From Nicotiana tabacum (taxonomy: Eukaryota; Streptophyta; Magnoliopsida; Solanales; Solanaceae), in NCBI RefSeq assembly GCF_000715075.1, contig NC_134094.1, positions 82,971,120-83,035,119 of the forward strand: DNA of 64,000 nucleotides. The letters run 5' to 3'. The position numbers and the translations under genes were made by a program. The notes beneath the pieces were generated by a model. The model worked only from the letters and a program-made list of their open reading frames with translations. It searched no databases and was not told the DNA's origin. Every line of letters starts with the position of its first letter. Within the stretch, counting starts at the first letter, position 1. This document shows, piece by piece, positions 1 to 11,334 of this stretch.

Positions 1-960
1 AGTGCATAAAGTCTGCTGGGGCATTGGTTAGCCCAAATGACATCACAAGGAACTCGTAATGGCCATATCTAGTCCTGAAAGCAGTCTTCAGGATATCTGG
101 CTCCCGAATCTTCAACTGATAATAGCCTGAACGCAAGTCGATCTTAGGAAAACACTTTGGCACCCTGTACCTGATCAAATAGGTCATCAATACGAGGCAA
201 GCGATACCTGTTCTTCACTGTGACTTTGTTCAAATAGCGATAATCAATACACATACGCATAAAACCATTCTTTTTCTTCACAAACAGGATAGGAGCACCC
301 CAAGATGACACACTGGGCCGAATGAAGCCCTTATCAAGCAACTCCTGCAATTACTCCTTCAACTCCTTCAACTCAGGAGGAGCCATACAGTATGGAGGAA
401 TAGAGATGGGCTGAGTGCCCGGCAACAAATCAATGCCGAAATCAATATCTATGTCGGGCGGCATGCTCGGAAGATCAATTGGAAACACATCTGGGAAATC
501 CCTCACTACTGGAACTGACTCAACTATAGGGGTATCAATACTGCCATCTCTCACATAAGCTAAATATGCGTCGTACCCCTTCTCAACCATTCGTTGAGCC
601 TTAAGAAATGAAATAACTCTGTGGGGAGTATACTCTAAGGTACCTCTCCACTATAATCGCGGTAAGTCTGGCATAGCCAGCGTCACAGTCTTAGCGTGAC
701 AATCAAGAATAGCATAATAGGGCCAAAGATAACATCAAAATCTACCATGCTGAGTAATAATAAGTTGGCTCTGGTCTCAGAACCACTAAGAGCAACCAAA
801 CACGATCGATACACACGGTCCACAACAAGAGAATCTCCCACAGGAGTAGACACATAAACAGAGGAACTTAAAGAATCCCGAGATACGCCCAAATGTGGGG
901 CAAAATAAGAGGACACATATGAATACGTAGAGCCTGGGTCAAATAATACCGACGCATCTC
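1..960 (-). pseudogene. pol: Protease and reverse transcriptase part of G1 pol, broken
   Basis: The protease core reads LFDPGSTYSYVS near 925-957, with the active-site Asp in a DPGS context as in many plant gypsy elements. It is followed by DRVYRSC and the DFDVI segment (683-916). The linker DFPDVFPIDLPSMPPDID (351-590) leads into RT with [20 protein letters not shown] and CIDYRYLN (144-350). A one-base frameshift near 145 moves the rest, [12 protein letters not shown] to [14 protein letters not shown], into another frame down to position 1. A stop at 351-353 replaces what looks like a Gln codon (CAA to TAA). The YVDD box, RNase H and integrase would lie left of the window. The copy is non-functional; the family assignment is firm. 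Confidence 0.88.
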
Positions 961-984
961 TATGACAGACTGGAACAATACCTG

Positions 985-2460
985 TAATGACAGAGTCGGA
1001 AGCAACTACCTATGTACGAGCCGGAAGAGCATAACACCTGGCCTGGCCTCCCCCTCTAGGGCAACCTTGACCTCCCCGACCTCCACCTTGAGCTGGCTGA
1101 GCAGGTGGGGCGGTAGCTGGTGCTGGAATCATGGCCTGATGACCCGGTGGAGCACGTGATGGCTGAGAAGTCTGTGGAGGTGCAACCCTCCTAAGTCTGG
1201 GGCAATCCCTCACCATATGGCGGGTGTCTCCACACTCAAAACAACCCCTCAGAGGGCGTGGCTGCTGTGACTGACTCGGGCCAGGTCTGCTGGACTGGCC
1301 GCTAAAAGTACCCCGAGCAGGAGGCACACTAGATACTGGCAGTGCATAATAAGGCTCCTGGGGCCTAGAAGGGGCTGGAACACCACTGGAAGATGGAAGA
1401 GCTTAATGAACGGGGCGACCTATATAACCCCTACCATGGCGAGCTGCTGGGGCACGAGCTCCAGAATAAGAACCAGTCTCTCGAGACCTCTAGGCCTCTC
1501 TCTCCTCTTGGTCCCGGGCAAGCATGCCCTCCAATCTCCTGGAAATACTCACAACCTGCTGATAAGGGATATCCATCTCCAACTCCCTAGCCATACTAAT
1601 CTGGATACTGGGGTGGAGTCCCTCAATAAACCGTCGAACCCTCTCTCGAACTGTGGCAACCAAGGCCAGTGCATGTCGGGCCAAATCACTGAAGCGAACT
1701 GCATACTCTGACACAGTCATAGCACCCTGGTGCAACTGCTCAAACTCTGTGCGCCATGAGTCCTTGAGGCTCTGAGGGACATACTCTCTCAAAAATATGT
1801 CCGAGAACTGAGTCCATGTAAGTGAAGCTTCCTCATCTGGACTACTCAACTCATAAGCACGCCACCACTGATAGGCTGCTCCTAAGAAACCCCACTCGTC
1901 TCCGCTACGCCTATAGTACGGAGAATACGATGACACTCATCCAGAAAACCCTGAGCATAATCTGTAGCCAATCTGCCGAAGGTAGGTGGGTGGTACTTCT
2001 TGTACCTCTCAAGTCTGAGTTGCTCCGCCTCAGAAGCGACTGTCCTGGTCTCATGTTGATCTGGGGCTACCGGTGGCATAGGACTGAACTCTAGGGCCTA
2101 ATCCACCTAGATCCTCTGCTCAAGAGTGTGGGCTGCGGGAGTTTGTGCCCCTCCCCTAGCCTGAGATGTGGCGGGAGCTAACGGAATCAATCCAGCCTGA
2201 GCTAAGGTGATGAACAAGCTCATGAACTGGGCTAGAGTCTCCTGGAGGGCTAGTGCAGCAATAGGAACCTCTGGTGCCTGCCCTCCAGCTGGAACTACTG
2301 GGGGCTCCTCTGTCACAACTCATGCGGGTGCTCTGGCTACATCGCGTGGCCGTACTCTACCTCGGCCCAGGCTTCTGGTGGCTCTAGCAGGAGGCGCGGG
2401 TGCCTGGTCGTCAGATCCTCCGGTACGGGTCCTGTTCAAATCCCCAAAATTTGGCCTAAG
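985..2460 (-). pseudogene. gag: gag of G1, broken
   Basis: Gag forms the nucleoprotein core that packages element RNA. The capsid-like part runs from about 2079 to 1490: RLERYKKYHPPTFGR, FLDECHRIL, then WWRAYELSS, FLREYVPQSLKD, and RRFIEGLHPSIQ. A CCHC zinc knuckle, CFECGDTRHMVRDC, lies at about 1200-1245. A Gly/Arg-rich stretch (1010-1100) joins it to the protease. Frame changes occur near 1885-1935 and 2080-2110. The expected basic N-terminus is still readable near 2330-2440 but has a stop near 2325. No primer binding site is seen between gag and the LTR, so a small deletion at about 2445-2465 probably removed it. Confidence 0.87.
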
Positions 2461-3724
2461 ATGATTTCTCCATTTTCCCCTAATGTTTCAACCCAAATCA
2501 CTAATTAAATGATGAAATCAAGGATATATTCATGTAATTTAACCAAAATCAAGTTAGAATCACTTAACTCAATCACTCCCTTGAAAATCTCTCTAACAAT
2601 CGCCTTAATCCGGGCTCCCAAAATCAAATTGTGAAATAAACTCAAACCCTCATTTTTGAGACTTTAAATTCTGCCTAGAAATCCTCAATCGCGATCGCGA
2701 AAAATGCCACGCTATCGCGAAGCACAACACTAAGCTACCCTAGAATTAACTCTACGCGAACGCGAAGCACTGACTCCTCAGACCTATGCGACCGTGATCT
2801 TCTTCATGCGATCGCGAAGAACAAAGCGCGTGACCAGCTCCTACCTCATTTCCTCTTCCCGAATGAGGCTTCGCCCACGCGTTTGCAATTCCTTGCTTCC
2901 TCCAGCTTTTTCGATTGCAGACTAAAACTCATGACCGCATAGAACACAATCCCAGCTGCCCAAAATAAGCCTACGCGATTGCATACCATCCCACGCGATC
3001 GCGTATAAGAAAACCAGACTTGTAACACAGAAAACTTCAACAATCTTATAAGTTAATATCCACTTCGATAACCATCTGAAATTCAGCCGAGGCCTCCGGG
3101 ACCTCAACCAAACATACCAGCAAGTCCAAAAACAATATACAAACTTAGTAGAGGCCTCAAATCACATCAAACAACATCAAAAACACGAATCGCATCCCAA
3201 TTCAAGCCTAATAAACTTATGAACTCCTAACTTCTACATTCGATACCAAAACCTAACAAATCAAGTCCGATTGACCTCATATTTTGCACACAAGTCATAA
3301 ATGACATAACAAACCTACTCCAACTTTCAGAACTAAAATCCAAGTTCAGTAACCAAAAGTCAACTCTCGGTCAAACGCGTTAACTTTCCAAACTTCTAAT
3401 TTTCCAACTTTTGCCTTTTCAGGCCAAAATCAAGTATGGACCTCCAAATCACTATCCGAACACTCCTAAGTCCAAAATCACCCAACGGAGCTACCGGAAC
3501 CATCAAAATTCTATTCCGGAGATATTTACACATAAGTCAATATCCGGTCAACCTTTTCAACTTAAGCTTCCAACCTTGAGACTAAGTGTCTCAACTAATT
3601 CCAAAACATTCCCATAACCAAACTAACTACCCCGGCATGTCACATATCAATAATTGAGCATAGAATAAGCAATAGATAGGAGAACGGGTCTACAACACTC
3701 AAAACGACCAGCCGGATCGTTACA
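2461..3724 (-). repeat. 5' LTR of G1, 3' part missing
   Basis: On the minus strand it opens TGTAACGATCCGGC and continues with the words typical of the other gypsy LTRs here: GTCGTTTTGAG, 'gttgaccgg' and 'gattttggacttagg'. It contains the cluster of short GC palindromes (cgcgatcgcg-like words at 2685-2830 and 2960-3010) also found in the other LTRs. The CA end and primer site are absent, so the LTR is truncated next to gag. Confidence 0.8.
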
Positions 3725-3729
3725 TCTAT
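3725..3729. repeat. Right-hand target site of G1 (tctat)
   Basis: The bases tctat directly outside the G1 terminus are followed by LTR A sequence matching 12112 onward. The same tctat is present in the unbroken copy at 12107-12111. The left-hand copy is outside the window. Confidence 0.65.
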
Positions 3730-5238
3730 TCCTTAATTGGCCAAGTTAGCCGTTTATGAAGTTGTTGCTATTTGGGTTAGCTGAATTCATGTTATATATT
3801 GAACACCCATCCACAATTACTTATTCGAGTGTCTTGATGCATTGCGTTGGCATATTGTGAGTGATGTCTTGATGACAATTATTGGCATGTTGTATTGTTG
3901 TGATTATGGCATATGAGGGCTTGTTGGCGGATCATTTGTGTATTTGAACGAGGTTTCTATTGTGCTATTATTACTGTTGATATTGCACATGTGGTGAGAC
4001 AAGAAGAGTTATATCAGGTTTGCACATGTGACGAGACAAGGTGGGATGATTATTAACATGTGTGTGGCGAGACAAGGCGGACATTTACTTAATTGTTTGC
4101 GCATGCAGTGAGATAAGGGTATCATTTTGGGGATGATATGTGATGACTTGGGGGAATTTTGTTGATGGTGTTTCTATGGTGGTGCAAAGGGCCATTCTTG
4201 TTTGTGATTATGATTTATTTATGTGTGTCATGCAGCTTTACATGTTTTGTTGTGTTGTTCCTAACAACTAAACTGTTCTCTGTTATCACTTGATGATTTG
4301 GTTGCCAAGTTGGATTTCCCTATGTGGAGTTGTCATCTCATATTTTATCAAGCCTTCGATAGTATAACAGATGGAAGAAAAAAAGAAAGTTGTTATCATG
4401 CATTACTATATTGATTCTTGAAAAGTTATCTTGAATGTGTTAATTGGTAATTGATACGGAATCGACTGATATTATGGCAAGAGATCTTTGCCATGCAGTG
4501 TGGCTTATATTATGGCACGAGGTCTTTGCCGTGCGAGGTGTGACTTATGATGTGGCATGAGGTCTTTGCCATGCAAATGTGATTGATAATGTGGGCACGA
4601 GGTGCCATATGTATACGATTCTATTAAATGACTTGTTGTTGAAACTGAGCCTTATATGTATAAAGATTCTATCACTTGTTTTGATAAGATTTTAGTTATT
4701 TCTTCCTGTTGCTAGTCTTTGATATTTTTGCACAGGTTATTTGACTAGTAAGTCTCTTGACTTGAACCTCGTCACTACTCCACCAAGGTTCGTCTTGATA
4801 CTTAATGAGTACCGAATGTGGTGTACTCATACTACATTTATGTATATTTTTGTGCAGATCCAGGTGTTGGAGATAGCTAGCCTAGGCAGTGAGAGTTTCT
4901 TGATCGTGAGGATTCAAGGTAGAGCTACTTTGATCGTCGTAGCCCCTTGGAGTCCATTCCTTACATTTATACTATTAAATTTCTATCCGAACAATATTGT
5001 ATTTTGAGTTATTTCTATGTATTCAGTTAGAGTTCGTGACCCTATACTACCTAGTTCTGGGATATGTTTATGATTATCAACGTGTAGGATTGTATCACTG
5101 TTAATTCCACATTTATGTTTAACTCTGTTCAACTATATCATGTCTTTATTGTTTTAAAAATTGATAAGTGATAGGCTTACCTAATCATAAGTACTAGCTA
5201 TCATCACAAACCCTACGACAGGATTTCAGGTCGTGACA
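3725..5238 (+). repeat. 5' LTR of element A, left part displaced by G1
   Basis: It matches 12107-12895 plus 25439-26157 of the 3' LTR through long shared runs such as 'ggttagctgaattcatgtta', the repeated 'gcacatgtggcgagacaagg' words and 'gatccaggtgttggagata'. It ends in ...tcgtgaca at 5238, directly before the primer site. The two LTR copies have clearly diverged (many substitutions and a few indels), so this is one of the older layers. Confidence 0.85.
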
Positions 5239-5240
5239 AA

Positions 5241-5253
5241 TTGGTATCATAGC
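5241..5253 (+). other. Primer binding site, initiator Met tRNA type
   Basis: The sequence ttggtatcatagc follows the LTR end by two bases. It matches the usual plant TGGTATCAGAGC primer site with one change (G to T), which would prime minus-strand DNA synthesis. Confidence 0.8.
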
Positions 5254-5435
5254 TCTAGGTTCATAGGTTCTATAAGTCATGATTAAGTTTAGTAGAGTAT
5301 TGCGGATCGGTACAGAGATGTATGTACTTATCTTCAAGAGACTATGAAACTGATAGGAAATTCTACATCTTTCATTCATATCGTGCGAATTTATGATTTT
5401 GGAGTTTGATTCTTTGTCTTTCTATTACCCCATAG

Positions 5436-6249
5436 ATGGTGAGGACACGAGCTGCAGTTACCAATGATTTTGCCCCCTAGGGTCAGTGTTGCTAGAGGCT
5501 GAGGCAGGGGCAAAAGTAGAGGCCGAGTAGGGGCACGCGCTACAGCTAAGCACCTGCCAGAGAAGTAGCTGAGGAGCCAGAGCAGTAGCTCCAGTTGGGG
5601 AGCAGGCACCTGAGACGCCTTTTGCTACCCTGGACTTCAGGAGACTTTACCGCATTTCTTGAGCATGTTTGGTACCTTGTCTCAGGTGGGATTGATCCCA
5701 ATTGCATCAGCTACTTCTCAGGCTGGGGGGGGCTCAAACTTCTACTTCTTGTACTCCAGAGCAGCAAGCTCATATTGATCACGCTCCGAGAGTTATGCCA
5801 GTGCAACCCATGATTGCGGTTCAGCCTGAGGTCATGCCAGTGGCGATAGAGGAGGAGCAAGAGAGGTTAGTAAGGTTCAAGAAGTATTTTTCTCCTACTT
5901 TCAGTGGCACACCTTCTGAGGATGCACATGATTTTCTAGACCAGTGTCACTATATTCTGCACGCTATGGGCATAGTGGAGTTGAGTGGGGTTTACCTAAC
6001 CACTTTCCAACTGACGGGGCCGGTGTATAGATGGTGGCAGACATATGAGGAGAGTAGGCCAGCCAGCGCAGTACCACTCACGTGGGCTCTATTCACTAAT
6101 CTATTTTTGAGGGAGTTCATTCCACAAACCCTCAAGGATGCGTTGCACACCGAGATCGAGCAGTTGCGTCAGGGGACTGTGATTGTGTCCGAGTATGCTA
6201 TAAGGTTTAGCGAGTTATCTTATCATGCACCTATCTTGGTTTCCACTAT

Positions 6250-6288
<39 letters not shown>

Positions 6289-7130
6289 CATAGGTTTATT
6301 GAAGGGATCAGTTATGGTCTCAAATTCGAGACAACACGGGAGTTGAAGACTGATACTCCATTTCATCAAGTTGTGGAGAGCGCTAGGAGGTTAGAGAGTA
6401 TCTGCGGTCTAGAGAGGGAGTATAGGGATGCTAAGAAGACTCGTGGACCTAGAGGATCTACTGGTCCCTATTTTGCGGGCAGGGGGCGTCATGGTAGAGG
6501 TTTTGTTGGTTAGCCAGTTCAGTTTGCACTTCAGGTTTCATGTGGTGCTCCAGTTATCTATGGGTCTTAGAGCATTCGTTACGGACAACTCCCACAGCCA
6601 CATCAGTAGAGAGGTTGCTTTGAGTGTGGGTATATTAGGCACACGGTAAGAGATTTTCCCTAACTTTGGGAGAGTGTACCTCAGCAGAGTACTCAGGCTA
6701 TGGGTTTCACTCCAGTTGCTACTCCATCTGCACAGCCAGCTAGAAGTGGGAGATAGACGGGTAGAGTGTATCCTACACGGGGAGGCCAGTCCCATTGTTA
6801 TGCTTTTCTTGGTAGGACTAAGGCTGCTGCACCAAATGATGTCATTACAAGTGTTGTTCCAGTTAGTCATAGTGAGGCATAAGTTTTATTTAATCTGGGT
6901 CCTATTTATTGGGATGAGTCATCCTATCTTGCTTTATATATAGGTGTGTTTCGTGATTCTTGTACTATGTTTATGTGTCTACACCTAATGGGGGGGGGTC
7001 TACTATGGTAGACCATGTCTATCGTTCTGGTTTGGTCACTATTAAGGGTTATGAGACTAGGGTAGACTTTTTGTTACTTAATACGATGGGTTTTGACGTG
7101 ATTTCTAGATGGTTTGGCCACGACTTATGA
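5436..7130 (+). pseudogene. gag: gag and protease remnant of element A
   Basis: The start MVRTRAAVTNDFAP is hit by stops within the first 40 codons. The capsid region (5702-6346) is homologous to G1 gag: RLVRFKKYFSPTFSG, FLDQCHYILHAMG, RWWQTYEE, FLREFIPQTLKDA, IRFSELSYHAP. An (AG)18 microsatellite at 6251-6286 sits where G1 has TVRERVRRFIEG; it gives an Arg-Glu run and shifts the frame. The zinc knuckle CFECGYIRHTVRDF (6616-6657) has lost its last Cys to Phe (TTT). A protease-like segment with DHVYRSGLVTIKGYETRV and LLLNTMGFDVIS follows near 7000-7110. After that, pol homology ends. The gene is non-functional and acceptably assigned by comparison with G1. Confidence 0.85.
6251..6286 (+). repeat. 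(AG)18 microsatellite inside gag
   Basis: There are 36 bases of uninterrupted AG within the gag remnant. The paralogous gag in G1 has only a short agag seed at this place (Arg-Glu-Arg codons), so the run expanded after the copies separated. Confidence 0.95.
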
Positions 7131-8122
7131 TTGTGGTGCTATATAGGCATGGGAGTTCGTTACGCGTTGTGGTTTTATTCTACCGAGTGAGTTAGTGAAA
7201 GGTTTTTGAATGATGTGATGCCTACTCTACCTGTGATTCAGGGTTGAGGATGAGATCCTCGTGTTTTAATGTGGATTGGTATGTTTGGACGGAGCTACGT
7301 GCCGTGGTGGGGCCATGTTATGATGAAATTCTTTGTCAGTATTTCCTACGTTTTGCTCTATTATGGAATAGATTCATAGTATGGTACTGATGGAGAGTTG
7401 TACCTGATGGACTGGTTAGATAGTTCTCTTATGTGTTTCTCCTTCCATCTTCAGTTATGCTCGAGTCATGCTTGTTGGGTATGGATTGAGTCATATGTGA
7501 CTAGGTGGCATTTTGTATGGCTTGTCGGACGAATAGTTTGTCTAGGTGAGATGAGATAATTGGACCTGGAGTCAGTGCAATCAGACTTAGATGAGGCATG
7601 TCAGGATAAGAATGTCGTTGATCAGCATAGAGCTTGGCATCGGTTCTAGCCATGTGAGAGAACTTCATGATGTGTTGGTTGGGTGAGTGATATGAGTTTC
7701 CATATGTTTCTTACATCATTTGTAATGTTGTGAAGGTTTAGAACAAGGTTTTAGCTGATATAAGATTATTTAACAATACCGTGTTTCATAATGGGCATTA
7801 TGGTTAGAGAGGCTTATGAGCGATGGGTTACGTTGCGTGGTTATACCTTGTGGATGTATACATGAGCTGTTGCAGCTGGTTGGGGTCGACACCATGTATA
7901 TATGTGAGAATCGAGACATAGGATGATGCTTGGGGTGATGATATTGGGTTCTAAGATTTATGGACGAAGGTTGAAGGAAGGATCTTCGATTAGGTGGTGT
8001 TGACGGGCTTATATGGATTGGGGTGATGTGATATCACCCATGGGTATGTGTATGGTGAGTTTGTACAGTAATTTGATGGCTTTGCTACAACTCTTGGCAC
8101 GTCCGAGGACGAATATTTGTGT
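7131..8122 (+). other. Non-coding internal 3' region of element A
   Basis: No ORF with pol homology is present. The last 300 bases (for example 'attgggttctaag', 'ttatggac', 'gtgatatcaccc', 'gggtatgtg') align with the same place in element B (about 21830-22010). The two elements therefore share a non-coding 3' internal segment in place of pol. Confidence 0.7.
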
Positions 8123-8135
8123 AAGAGGGGGAGAA
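8123..8135 (+). other. Polypurine tract of element A
   Basis: The sequence aagagggggagaa lies directly upstream of the LTR start TGTAACGACC. This is the usual plus-strand priming site. Confidence 0.8.
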
Positions 8136-9088
8136 TGTAACGACCTTACCCGTCGTTTTGATCATTTGCATTTGTGATTCGGTGGTTAGAGGCCGCAAGT
8201 AGCTTCATATGATGTATTATGACTTTTGAGTATGGTCAGTTTTGATTTTTGAGCAATTCGAGATTGATTTGGAAGAAAAATTTCCATTTTAGAAGCATTA
8301 AGTTGGAAAAGTTGATCAAGTTTGACTTTTTGCACAGTTTATCTCGAATCGGAGTTTTGATGGATCCACTAGATCCGTATGATTATTTTGTACTTAGAAG
8401 TATGTCCGGAATTAGATTCGGAGGTTCCTAGGTTAATTTGTCACTTTTTGGCGAAAGTTGGCAATTTGAAGGTTTAGAATTTTCTTAAGTTTGACCATGA
8501 GTTGACTTTCTAGCTATCTGATTCGGATTTTGGTTTCGGGACTTGGAATAGGTCCATTTTTTCATTTGTGGCTTGTGTGCAAAGTTTGGCGTCATTCCGA
8601 GTTGGTTTGATGGGAATCAGACGCTTGGTTGTATGTTAGGAATTCTTGAGTTTCATGGCGATTTCTATGCATTTTGGTGTTCAATTCATGGATTTATATG
8701 TTATTTTGATGATCTGAGTGCACAAGCAAGATCGTATGATGTTTATGTAGTTGTATAGATGTTTGGTGTGGATCTCCGGGTGCTTAGGTGAGTTTCAAAT
8801 GAGTTTCGAATTGTTCCGAGAGAGGTTCAATATTTGCTGGTGTTTCTGTTCTCGTAGTTGCGAGGAGATGGTCGTATTTGTGACCACCGCATTTCCGAGA
8901 TTATTCTCTATTTTGTGACTCTAGGCTTCTGGGAAGAGACCTCGAATTTGCAAGGATTGGGTCACATTTGCGACTGTTTGGATGTTCGCTTTTGCGAACG
9001 TGTGTGTCATTTTTGCGACTGGTTGCCTGGGGAGGGGGCTTCGCATTTGCGAAGAATTTCATCACAAATGCGATAACTGTTGGGTATA
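8136..9088 (+). repeat. 3' LTR of element A, piece 1
   Basis: It opens TGTAACGACCTTACCCGTCG after the polypurine tract. It holds short GC words of the type tcgcatttgcgaa (8860-9075). It stops where the solo LTR TGTTACACCC begins and resumes at 11335-11340. The last five bases, gtata, are the target site of that insertion. Confidence 0.85.
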
Positions 9089-11126
9089 TGTTACACCCTA
9101 TGCGTCCCAAGGTGACGTAATGAATATGAGACTTGTTAATCATGATTTAAATGATTTTAAAGTCATAATATGGCTATATATGATGTTTGGATAGAAAATA
9201 TGAAGTTTGGGAAAAATCGGATTAATGTTGCGGAAAACCCGACTAAAAATTTGCCTTGTAATAGAGCGTTTTGAGAAATAAATTTTATATGCTATATGAG
9301 GTCTTTTTGGGACATATTATATACCAAATTTAAGGTCTTGGAATGTAGTTTCCAATGCTCTTAACCGTTCATTCATACGACACCCGGATAAAAAGCTATA
9401 AGCATTGGAAGAAGGACCAATGCTAGGGTTCCAAGTAGCACCTTTTGACTTTTCAAACAAAATGGATATTTATATCCTTATCTCGTTTATTTCTTCAATT
9501 TTCCAGAACACACAACCAAATAAGACCCCTAAATTTACTCTTAAGCTCTCTTCAAGAGCTTCAGATAAGATTATCATCCCGGGCACGGAATCAAGAAACG
9601 ATAACACTAAAACGATCCCTACGACGTAAGTATCGCTATATCGCCTCTCTTTTTCTTTGTAGTTTGAGTTTTGGAAGGTACTTAATAGTTAAAAAAACGT
9701 TTACTTTCTGTATTTAAGTGTTTAAATATCAAGGAAGGTTGATAAATTTATTTTCTAATAGTTAGAACTCACGGGACGGTGATCGGAAGCCGTGAGTTCG
9801 AGTTATTCACTTGTAGCAGACTGTTTTGTGGATTGTTTTGTGTTGTTGTTGGGTTTCATGTTTTACTACTGTTTTGTGGAGTTTTGGAGGAGTAAGGTTG
9901 TGGAGAAACACCACATAAATTCAGGGTGGTGGGCTGGTCGTTCATCGTAATATTTTCGGGCCGCTTGACACTACTACGGTGGTCGTTTTGTGTATGAAGA
10001 GATTGGGGTATGTTGGGCTGTGTTGTAATATTTTGTGGTGTATGTAAGGTTGAAAAATAATGTATACATATTGATATTGTTGTGTTTGGTGTTATCTTGA
10101 ATTTGAAGGAAGTAAGGATTATAGGGGGGATGCTGCCCGTTTTAATACAAAATAAGTTTGTCGTTCGTTGTGCGATAGTTGTACCTTTCGTAACTTAATG
10201 ATAGTATTATTATTGTCGTTGTAGATTAAGGTACGAATAGGTGAGTTCAACTTGGTGATTGGAAATATTGTGATAAGGTATGTTAAGGCTATCCCTTCTT
10301 TCCTTTTTGGCATGATCCATATGATGCAAGAAATGAGTAAGTACGCAACTTTCACAAATAATTCAATTTCTAGAAGTACTAGGGTTGCCTATGTTCTTGA
10401 TTCCCCATATGTCCTACTATCATATCGTCTGTTCATGGCTCTCATGACATTCCGAGAGATCGTATTGACTTACTTTATTATGCATTGCATCCATTTATAC
10501 ATGTATACTGATCCATGACCAGATGGCATTATATACGCATATAGTATATGTATATGGGGTATGGGAAAAGGTTATGGCGTTATATACGCACCACCACCTG
10601 ATCAGTTGGTCTACGTTGATGACTTTCACCCACAGAGGTTGAGATGATATGATGAGATGGCCTCAGAGGCTTGATGATGTTATGTACGCATATACCTATG
10701 CATGATATGACATTTGTATTCATATGCATGACATTATAAATGTTTCATGATTCACAGATCTATTCAGACTTACAGGTTGAGTCCTTTACTCCATGTTTCT
10801 TTCATATCTATTATATACTAATTTTTATGCCTTACATACTCGGTACATTATTCGTACTGACGCCCCTATTGCCTGGGGGCCTGCGTTTCATGCCCGCAGG
10901 TGCAGGTAGACTGGCTGACGGTCCCACATCTTAGGATACTTGCTCAGCGAGAGTTGGTGTGCTCCATTTGATTCGGAGCTACTATTGAGGTTGGTACGAT
11001 ATTTTTGTATACATATGGTTATGACGGGGCCTAATCCCGTCCTTTATACAGTTGTACACTCTATTAGAGGTCTGTAGACAGTCATATATAGTTATATAGT
11101 ATGTGACCTTGTCGGCTTGTCCTACC

Positions 11127-11165
<39 letters not shown>

Positions 11166-11334
11166 TTTTGGGTATGTTTTCCCACGTATGTTGTTCATAT
11201 GAATCAGTAGTTTATTTCCAGACGTTATGCATGACCTACACTTATTTCATGTTTATATCTTAGACGAATGCTTAGGGGTGTTCGATAGGTAGAACTCGGG
11301 CACTCGTCACGGCCCATCGGTTTGTGTCGTGACA
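9089..11334 (+). mobile_element. Solo LTR of a different gypsy family, 2246 bp
   Basis: It starts TGTTACACCCTATGCG and ends GTGTCGTGACA, with terminal TG and CA. It is flanked by gtata (9084-9088) and gtatg (11335-11339), a 4/5 target duplication with one later change. No primer site, gag or pol is present. Solo LTRs arise when the two LTRs of an element recombine. Internal marks are repeated 'ttatatacgca' words near 10530-10690 and a TA microsatellite at 11130-11162. Small ORFs in it carry no recognisable domain. Confidence 0.82.
11130..11162 (+). repeat. (TA)n microsatellite
   Basis: About 33 bases of uninterrupted TA lie within the solo LTR. Confidence 0.95.

Larger units (their letters stand above)
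1..3724 (-). mobile_element. Ty3/gypsy LTR retrotransposon G1, partial, reads leftward
   Basis: Minus-strand order from the right is LTR (starts TGTAACGATCC at 3724), gag with zinc knuckle, aspartic protease and reverse transcriptase, which runs off the left edge. This is the gag-pol order of plant Ty3/gypsy chromoviruses with long LTRs (Tekay/Del-like, by resemblance). The right end sits inside another LTR (element A). The flanking tctat at 3725-3729 matches the same word in the undisturbed LTR copy at 12107-12111, so the junction is a genuine insertion point. The second LTR must lie left of the window. Several frameshifts and stops show the copy is dead. Confidence 0.9.

Noticed and set aside
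962..1711. Plus-strand ORFs over the left end
   Set aside because: They are opposite-strand shadows of the G1 gag gene with its zinc knuckle.
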